Positions 58,882 through 64,000 of a stretch of DNA of 64,000 nt are shown here, one piece after another (position 1 is the stretch's first letter; every line of letters starts with the position of its first letter). The stretch spans positions 1-64,000 of the forward strand of contig JACJID010000004.1 in assembly GCA_014138725.1 (NCBI GenBank). The letters run 5' to 3'. Below the pieces are notes generated by a model that was not told where the DNA came from, did no database searches, and saw only the letters and a list, made by a program, of their open reading frames with translations. Position numbers and translations under genes: made by a program. This DNA comes from Kutzneria viridogrisea (GTDB lineage: Bacteria > Actinomycetota > Actinomycetes > Mycobacteriales > Pseudonocardiaceae).

Positions 58882-59814
58882 GTGACGACGATTCCCGGAC
58901 AACGGACCCCTGCCGACCGGTTCGGTGCCGGGGGGCCACTTGTTGACGCACTGCTCAGCGGCCCGTTCCACCTGGCACTGGACCTGGCGATCCAGCACCG
59001 GGAACTGAGCCTGGACGGAATCCGGCGAAGGCTGGCGATGCACGGGGTGCAGGTGAGCCAGGCGAGCCTGAGCTATTGGCGGCGCGGGCTGCGCAGCCCC
59101 GAGGGCGAGCGTTCCCTGGCCACCGTGCACGCGCTGGAGGAGGTGCTCGGGCTGCCACGCGGCGTGCTGAGCAGGCTGCTCCCCCACCAGCGCGGCACGG
59201 GCTGGGCGCCCGCGGTGCGCCTGGACACCGCGCTCGGACTGCCCGAGTTCACCGACATCGACCTGGACGCCAACGGCCGACTGTCGGTGATGTCCCTGCA
59301 CAACACCGCGCTGGTCGGCCCGACCCGCGGCGAGGAGTCGGTGCACGTGCGCTGCGTGGTGCGCGGCCAGGCCGAGGGCGCCGACCGCTGGGTGTGCTTC
59401 TTCGCCTCGCGCGATCCCGCACACTGGCCGGTGGTCACCGCGACCAGCGGCTGCCGCCCGGGGCTGGTGCGCAGGCACGGCTCGCACGGCCTGATCGCGG
59501 TGGAGCTGGAGTTCGGCAGGCGGCTGACCGCGGGCGACCTGTACGTCTTCGAGTACGAGCTCGGCTACCTCGGCAGCGCGCCGACCACCGGCTACCACCA
59601 GCACGGCCTGCGCACGCCGGCGCGGGACCTGGTGCTTCAGGTGCGGTTCCACCGCGACGCGGTGCCACGTCGTTGCTACGGCTACGAGAGCTCCGGCGAG
59701 GCCGCCGCACACCGTGTGGAGACCACCCTGCCCCTGGGCGGCAGCCACTCCGTGCACACCGTGGCGCTGGACGCCCACCCCGGGGTGCACGGCATCCGCT
59801 GGGAGTGGGACTGA
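58882..59814 (+). CDS. HTH protein of unknown family
   Basis: 310 residues. Residues 30-100 have a helix-turn-helix character (LSLDGIRRRLAMHGVQVSQASLSYWRRG, then ATVHALEEVLGLPRGVLSRLL), which looks XRE-like. Residues 120-310 form a beta-rich domain with Cys, His and Trp residues (RWVCFFASRDPAHWPVVT, YHQHGLRTPARDLVLQVRFH) that I do not recognise. It may be a DNA-binding protein with a ligand-binding domain. GTG start behind AGGAG. A 24-bp hairpin follows. Confidence 0.7.
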   Translation: MTTIPGQRTPADRFGAGGPLVDALLSGPFHLALDLAIQHRELSLDGIRRRLAMHGVQVSQASLSYWRRGLRSPEGERSLATVHALEEVLGLPRGVLSRLLPHQRGTGWAPAVRLDTALGLPEFTDIDLDANGRLSVMSLHNTALVGPTRGEESVHVRCVVRGQAEGADRWVCFFASRDPAHWPVVTATSGCRPGLVRRHGSHGLIAVELEFGRRLTAGDLYVFEYELGYLGSAPTTGYHQHGLRTPARDLVLQVRFHRDAVPRRCYGYESSGEAAAHRVETTLPLGGSHSVHTVALDAHPGVHGIRWEWD

Positions 59815-59816
59815 TG

Positions 59817-59871
59817 TGCCATGAAAGTGCCGTTGCTGGCACTGGACGCCAGCAACGGCACTTTCATGGCA
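59817..59871. terminator. 24-bp perfect hairpin between HTH gene and MarR gene
   Basis: Arms 59817-59840 and 59848-59871 are exactly complementary (24 bp), loop ACTGGAC. The left arm begins TGCCATGAAAGTGCCG. It starts two bases after the HTH gene stop. The arm is much longer than a simple terminator needs, so it may be a mobile or REP-like palindrome used as a terminator. Confidence 0.75.
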
Positions 59872-59924
59872 GCCCGCGCGCGGGCTGCTTGCTTGCCGCG
59901 AGCAACCATTTGTAGGCTGGCGCC

Positions 59925-60389
59925 ATGTCAGCGGGCCGTGCGGACGTGCAGGAACTGGTCGTCGCCCTCTTCACGGTGAACTGGCGGCTGGACAACGCGA
60001 CCAGGAAGAACCCCAACGCGGCGAACCTGCGCGTGCTGCAACTGGTCGGGCAGGCGGGGCGGGTGCGGCCCTCGGAGCTGGCGGTGGCGCTTGGCGTGCA
60101 CCAGTCCTCGGTGACCAGGCAGGTGCGCGCGCTGGAGGAGGCCGGGCACGTGGAGCTGGCCGGGAACCCCGAGGACCGGCGGTCCTGCTTCATCAGCCTG
60201 ACCGAGGCGGGCCGGGCGGAGGCGGAACGGCTGACCGAGATCGGCCTGTCCCGATTCGAGCGGTTCGTGGCCGACTGGGACGTGGCGGAGGTCAGGGAGC
60301 TGATCCGGCTGCTGGCCAAGTTCGAGCAGTCCACGGCCGAGGTGGCCCGCCAGGACAAGCGCCCGGCCGGCGGCAGCTGGCGGCAGTGA
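59925..60389 (+). CDS. MarR-family transcriptional regulator
   Basis: 154 residues. Winged helix at 40-105: NLRVLQLVGQAGRVRPSELAVALGVHQSSVTRQVRALEEAGHVEL, wing with GNPEDRRSCFISLTEAG. Effector and target are unknown; neither neighbour shares a promoter with it. Its stop TGA directly abuts the stop of the convergent GH4-like gene, together forming TGATCA. Confidence 0.88.
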   Translation: MSAGRADVQELVVALFTVNWRLDNATRKNPNAANLRVLQLVGQAGRVRPSELAVALGVHQSSVTRQVRALEEAGHVELAGNPEDRRSCFISLTEAGRAEAERLTEIGLSRFERFVADWDVAEVRELIRLLAKFEQSTAEVARQDKRPAGGSWRQ

Positions 60390-61715
60390 TCAGCACAGCC
60401 AGCCGGGCGCCCGCACCCAGTCGGGCATGAGCGCCCCGTGCGCGGAGATCATGGCGTCACAGAGCCGGTGGATGTCCCGGGGCGAGAGCGTCGCGGCGGT
60501 GTTCGGGTCGGCGAGCAGGGCGTGGTGCACGTGGTCGCGCCGCCCCTCGACGGCGGCGAGCACGGTCAGCTCGCACACGCTGAGCACGGCTCGGTTCAGC
60601 GCGGCCAGCTGCGGCGGCACTCCGCCGACCGGCATCGGGTGCGCCCCGGAACCGTCCACCAGGCACGGCACTTCCACGCAGGCGTCCTCCGGCAGGTTGC
60701 CGATGAGGCCGGTGTTGCGCACGAGCCCGTACAGGGCGCGCGGCCGCCCAGTCTGCATGGCATGCACGAAGCGGGTGGCGAACTCCGTTGGCGCGCCTGG
60801 GTTCTGCTGCGCGGGTAACGGCACGACCTCGCCGCCGAACAGCACGCTGCGGGTCTGCCGGTAGTCGGCCAGCTCGCGCTCCGCGGCGACCAGCGCCGCA
60901 CCGGGACGCAGCCGGAACGTGCGGATCGCCTCGTCGTCGTGCAGGAACCAGGGCACGTACTCGGCGCTGCGCTGGCTGTCGGCGGTCGGGAAGTGCCCCA
61001 GCCGCCGGTACATCTCCACGCGCACGCTGTGGGCGAGTTCGGGACTTCGGGCCAGTGCCTCGTCCAGCCTGGGGTGCAGGTCGGTCCCGGCGTGTTCCAG
61101 CCGCAGCACGAAGGACTGGCCGCCCGCGCCCGCGGCCAGGAAGCCCACCTGGTCGGCGGGCACCCCGGCCAGCCGGGCCAGCCGGTCGACCGTGTCCGGC
61201 ACGGCACGGCTCAGGCCGATCACCTTGGTGTGCGGGCTGAGCACCGACACCGCCCAGGTCAGCATCGGCAGCGGAGCCGCGTGGTTGAGCAGCCACGCGT
61301 CCGGGCACAGCTGTGCCATGTCCTCGGTCAGCTCCCGGATCACCGGGATCGCCCGCAGCGCGCGGAAGACGCCGCCGACACCGAGCGTGTCGGCGTGGGT
61401 CTGGCGCACCCCGTAGGAGGCGGGCAGCCGGTAGTCCAGCGCCGCCGCCTCGTGCCCGCCGACCTCGGTGGTGTTGACCACATAGTCGGCCCCGTCCAGC
61501 GCGGGCCGCTGGTCGGTGTGCGCGGTGATCTTCGGTGTGACGCCCGCCTGCGCGGCGGTCCACCTGGCCAGGGCCTCCACGGTCTCCAGCCGCTCGTGAT
61601 CCGGGTCGTGCAGGGCGAGGGTGAGGTCGGCGAGTTCGGGCTGGCCGAGCAGGTCGGCCAGCAGCGCGCGGGTTAGCGGGGCGCCACCGGCGCCGATGAA
61701 GGCCACCTTCGCCAT
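60390..61715 (-). CDS. GH4 (MelA-like) family protein lacking metal-site residues
   Basis: 441 residues, colinear with E. coli MelA: NAD loop VAFIGAGGAPLTRALL (4-19), ADTLGVGGVFRALRAIP (108-124), and a well-kept C-terminus (LYGLVRNTGLIGNLPEDACVEVPCLVDG). GH4 enzymes cleave glycosides by an NAD- and Mn-dependent redox route. The metal-site motifs have changed: NxxNP is LNHAAP (143-148), GLCH is GLSR (167-170), GINH is GAGG (196-199), and the SEHxxEY His is Arg (DSQRSAEY, 246-253). A different reaction or no hydrolysis is likely. ATG behind AAGGAG. Divergent from the IclR gene. Confidence 0.85.
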   Translation of the reverse strand: MAKVAFIGAGGAPLTRALLADLLGQPELADLTLALHDPDHERLETVEALARWTAAQAGVTPKITAHTDQRPALDGADYVVNTTEVGGHEAAALDYRLPASYGVRQTHADTLGVGGVFRALRAIPVIRELTEDMAQLCPDAWLLNHAAPLPMLTWAVSVLSPHTKVIGLSRAVPDTVDRLARLAGVPADQVGFLAAGAGGQSFVLRLEHAGTDLHPRLDEALARSPELAHSVRVEMYRRLGHFPTADSQRSAEYVPWFLHDDEAIRTFRLRPGAALVAAERELADYRQTRSVLFGGEVVPLPAQQNPGAPTEFATRFVHAMQTGRPRALYGLVRNTGLIGNLPEDACVEVPCLVDGSGAHPMPVGGVPPQLAALNRAVLSVCELTVLAAVEGRRDHVHHALLADPNTAATLSPRDIHRLCDAMISAHGALMPDWVRAPGWLC

Positions 61716-61732
61716 CGGGCGAGCTCCTTGGG

Positions 61733-61752
61733 TAGTTCCAGCTGATGAACTA
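61733..61752. promoter_or_regulatory. Inverted repeat TAGTTC-CAGCTGAT-GAACTA
   Basis: Perfect 6-bp arms with an 8-bp spacer, in the short AT-richer gap between the GH4-like gene (start 61715) and the divergent IclR gene (start 61824). Probable IclR operator serving both genes. Confidence 0.55.
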
Positions 61753-61823
61753 GAATTCTCTGACGGGAACTGGCCCGTTACCTCAGACCAGGTCGAACCA
61801 CCCACTCGGACTAAGGAGTTCCT

Positions 61824-62582
61824 GTGTCTGAACAGCCCGGCGTGGTCAAGTCCGCCGACCGGGTCCTGGCCGTGTTCGACCTGTTGGCCGACCGCGGACC
61901 GCTGTCGTTCACCGACATCAGCGCGGCACTGGCCCTGCCCAAGTCCTCGACGCACAACCTGCTCAACACCATGTGCGCCCGCGGGTACCTGGAACGCGGG
62001 CAGAAGGAGTTCCGGCTGGGCATCAGGATCTGGCAGCTGGCCCAGCACTGCACCGAGGTGGAGCACCTGCGGCACGCCCTGCGCCCGGTGATGGAGAAAC
62101 TGTGCGCGGCCACCACCGAGACCGTGCAGCTGGCGATCCTGGACGGCACCAACGCGGTGTACCTGGACATCGTGGAGTCCCCGCACCCGGTGAAGCTGAC
62201 CTCCAACGTCGGCGCGCGGCTGTCCGCGCACGCCAGCGCCGTGGGCAAGGTGCTGCTGGCCGGACTGGACCCGGCCGAGGCGCGTCGGCGGCTGACCGGT
62301 GTACCGCTGGAACGGCTCACCGAGCACACCATCACCACCGTGGACGGCCTGCTCACCGAACTGGCGCTGACCCGCGAGCGCGGTTACGGCGTGGACGGCG
62401 AGGAGTTCACGATCGGCCTGCGCTGCCTGGCCATGCCGGTGCGGGACTGGACGGGGCGCACCGTGGTCGGCCTGTCGGTGTCCATGCCCACCCCGCGCTA
62501 CAGCGCGCAGATCGCCCAGGCAGCACTGGACGAGCTGCGCGCTGCCGTGGCCGAGGCGGCCACCCGGCTGGGCGCCCGCTGA
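61824..62582 (+). CDS. IclR-family transcriptional regulator
   Basis: 252 residues. Winged helix at 8-70 (VKSADRVLAVFDLLADRGPLSFTDISAALALPKSSTHNLLNTM), effector domain from 80 (LRHALRPVMEKLCAATTETVQLAILDGTNAVYLDIVESPHPVKL...SAHASAVGKVLLAG). The GTG follows AAGGAG by 5 bases. It faces the GH4-like gene across an inverted repeat and so probably senses a sugar-derived ligand and controls that gene. Copy C of the 22-bp repeat element follows its stop. Confidence 0.9.
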   Translation: MSEQPGVVKSADRVLAVFDLLADRGPLSFTDISAALALPKSSTHNLLNTMCARGYLERGQKEFRLGIRIWQLAQHCTEVEHLRHALRPVMEKLCAATTETVQLAILDGTNAVYLDIVESPHPVKLTSNVGARLSAHASAVGKVLLAGLDPAEARRRLTGVPLERLTEHTITTVDGLLTELALTRERGYGVDGEEFTIGLRCLAMPVRDWTGRTVVGLSVSMPTPRYSAQIAQAALDELRAAVAEAATRLGAR

Positions 62583-62598
62583 GTAACGCCTCACCGGC

Positions 62599-62736
62599 GC
62601 GTGTCGGACGTTCCCATAGCGCGTGTCGGACGGCCCGGTGCGGCGTGTTGGCGTTCGGCGGGCGGTTTCCCAGCTGGTGGGAGCCTGGATCGGAACGTCC
62701 GACACGCGGCACCGGAAGCGCCGACACGCGCCGTTT
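62599..62736. repeat. 22-bp bidirectional repeat element, copy C
   Basis: Three left units (62599-62620, 62621-62642, 62643-62664), the first two beginning GCGTGTCGGACG, a 28-bp core (62665-62692) containing TTTCCCAGCTGGTGGGAG, and two right units (62693-62714, 62715-62736). Left unit 1 carries GGACGTTC where the other elements have GGCGCTTC, and right unit 1 carries the exact complement GAACGTCC. It fills the gap between the convergent IclR and PPTase genes. Confidence 0.85.
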
Positions 62737-63386
62737 TACGCGGGGACGGCTATCGCGGTGAGGACGAGTCCCTCGCGGACCAGGTAGCGGCCTTCGAACC
62801 CGGTCAGCGGCCTGCCCGCAACCTCGGGCGGGTCGACCAGCAGGGTGGCGTGGAAGGTCTGCGCGGCGGGGTCGAAGGTCAGGTGCGCGTCGGTGAAGCC
62901 CAGCCACAGGCCCGTCAACGGGAACCACGCCTTGTAGACGCTCTCCTTGGCGCTGAACAGCAACCGGTCCCAGTGCACGCCCGTGTCCGGCGCACCGGCC
63001 AGCCACTCGCGTTCCGGCTCGATCGTCACCACGTCCAGCACGCCCTCGGGCAGGGTGTCGTGCACCTCGGCGTCGATGCCCACGGTCAGCACCTCCCGGC
63101 TCCGCGCGACGGCCGCCGCGCAGTAGCCCTTGGTGTGCGTGATGGCGCCGACGATGCCCTCCGGCCACAGCGGCTGGCGCTTGTGCCCGCGCAGGATCGG
63201 CACCTCGGGAAAGCCCAGCTTGCCCAGGGCCCGGCGGGCGCAGGTCCGCGCGATGGTGAACTCGCGGACCCGCTTGTCCACCGCCTTGGCGACCTCCGGC
63301 TCCTCCTCGGGCAGCAGCCGGGCGTCCGGGTCCTCGCCGAGCACGTCGCAGGACACGACCTGGCCCGGCAGCACGTCCTCGATCAT
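62736..63386 (-). CDS. 4'-phosphopantetheinyl transferase (Sfp/EntD type)
   Basis: 216 residues. The family motifs are VGIDAEVHD (Mg site) and FSAKESVYKAWFP (the FxxKExxxK signature), with TIARTCARRALGKLG and RGHKRQPLWPEGIVGAITHTKGY upstream. It transfers phosphopantetheine from CoA to carrier proteins of fatty acid, polyketide or non-ribosomal peptide enzymes. No such enzyme lies in this window, so it probably serves carriers elsewhere in the genome. The ATG overlaps the stop of the metallophosphoesterase gene (ATGA). Confidence 0.92.
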   Translation of the reverse strand: MIEDVLPGQVVSCDVLGEDPDARLLPEEEPEVAKAVDKRVREFTIARTCARRALGKLGFPEVPILRGHKRQPLWPEGIVGAITHTKGYCAAAVARSREVLTVGIDAEVHDTLPEGVLDVVTIEPEREWLAGAPDTGVHWDRLLFSAKESVYKAWFPLTGLWLGFTDAHLTFDPAAQTFHATLLVDPPEVAGRPLTGFEGRYLVREGLVLTAIAVPA

Positions 63387-64000
63387 GCGCGCGCCTCGTC
63401 CCTGCGGTTCCACGGCACGCGGGTCGGGTCGGCGGGCAGGATGCTGCGCACCGGGTACGGCTTGTCGGTGCGCTTGCTCCACTCGCGCGGGTAGCCCAGC
63501 GACACCTCCTCGAACCGCACCCCGTCGTACTCCAGGGTCAGCGGGATGTGCAGGTGCCCGTACACGGCGGCGGCTGCCCGGTAGCGCAGGTGCCAGTCGG
63601 CGGTCAGCTCGGTGCCGCACCACATGGCGAAGTGCGGCCAGCGCAGCATGGTCGTCGGCCCCCGGTGCAGCGGCCAGTGCGAGACCAGCACGGTGCGCAG
63701 GTGATCGGGGATGGCGTCCAGCCGCTTCCTGGTGATCTCCACCCGCTCGTGGCACCAGGCCTGCCTGGTCGGGTGCGGGTCGGGGTGCAGCACCAGCTCG
63801 TCGGTGCAGACGATGCCCGTCTCGTAGGCGTACTTCATGGTGGCCTCGAGCGTGGCGCCCGGCTCGCGGAAGCTGTAGTCGTACAGCACGAACAGCGGTG
63901 CGACGACGAACTCCTCCTCCTCGGTGCGCCAGATCGGGAACTCGTCCTCCGGGGTGGACACGCCCAGCTCGCGGCACACCCGCACCAGGTGCTCGTACCG
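63383..64000 (-). CDS. Metallophosphoesterase, 5'-truncated by window end
   Basis: At least 205 residues, reading frame open to the last base of the window. The C-terminal calcineurin-like signatures are seen: VLVSHWPLHRGPT and AVYGHLHIPLTLEYDGVRFEEVSLGYP. The N-terminal metal-binding motifs (GDxH and GNHD) lie beyond the window. It is translationally coupled to the PPTase gene, an association common in actinomycetes; what it hydrolyses is unknown. Confidence 0.88.
   Translation of the reverse strand, partial: RYEHLVRVCRELGVSTPEDEFPIWRTEEEEFVVAPLFVLYDYSFREPGATLEATMKYAYETGIVCTDELVLHPDPHPTRQAWCHERVEITRKRLDAIPDHLRTVLVSHWPLHRGPTTMLRWPHFAMWCGTELTADWHLRYRAAAAVYGHLHIPLTLEYDGVRFEEVSLGYPREWSKRTDKPYPVRSILPADPTRVPWNRRDEARA

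Overview
The window is very GC-rich, with mostly GTG/ATG starts behind GGAGG-type ribosome sites. It carries actinobacterial marker genes: lsr2, the MurT/GatD pair, a conservon (roadblock plus small GTPase), SARP and LAL regulators, and an Sfp-type phosphopantetheinyl transferase. It is chromosomal DNA of a filamentous actinomycete, probably Pseudonocardiales (an inference from gene style, not a database match). I see no rRNA, tRNA, insertion sequence, prophage or CRISPR array.

Layout. 1-11.2 kb is a dormancy/hypoxia-type module: an Acg-like nitroreductase, two universal stress proteins, a CBS protein, a GNAT-acyl-CoA-synthetase fusion, and a divergent xfp-ackA-doxX operon. The gap between xfp and the second stress protein holds two DosR-like boxes. 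11.2-22.7 kb is mixed metabolism and secretion: Gfo/Idh oxidoreductase, Tat-exported phospholipase C, cyclase, a MarR-hydrolase pair with a clear operator, an M4 protease, an IclR-amidohydrolase-NTF2 cluster and a CDP-alcohol phosphatidyltransferase. 22.9-31 kb has a SARP regulator divergent from an SDR, then threonine catabolism (tdh-kbl), a LysR regulator and a hydroxyacyl-CoA dehydrogenase.

31-37.4 kb is the most unusual coding region. It holds a secreted IPT/TIG protein, a 965-residue fusion of a HAD hydrolase to a PvcA/DIT1-type isonitrile synthase-like domain, a GntR/UTRA regulator with an extra N-terminal domain, and a small Cys-motif protein. 37.7-49.7 kb has a LAL regulator, a second M4 protease with a chitin-binding-like tail, an XRE-dehydrogenase pair, a GH64 glucanase and a SsuABC/TauABC-type importer. 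50-57 kb has a conservon lacking its DUF742 member, then murT-gatD (glutamate amidation of lipid II), then an FCD regulator convergent with a DHDPS-family lyase. 58-64 kb has lsr2, an unassigned HTH protein, a MarR regulator, a GH4 homologue that has lost the GH4 metal site, its IclR partner, and a PPTase-metallophosphoesterase pair cut by the window end.

Three intergenic regions (31.1, 54.1 and 62.6 kb) carry the same non-coding element. Each has three 22-bp units in one orientation, a 28-29-bp core containing a TCCCAGC...GGGA hairpin, and then 2, 6 or 2 units in the opposite orientation. Paired arms change together between copies. This repeat family, the HAD-isonitrile synthase fusion and the motif-stripped GH4 protein are the strongest candidates for undescribed biology here.
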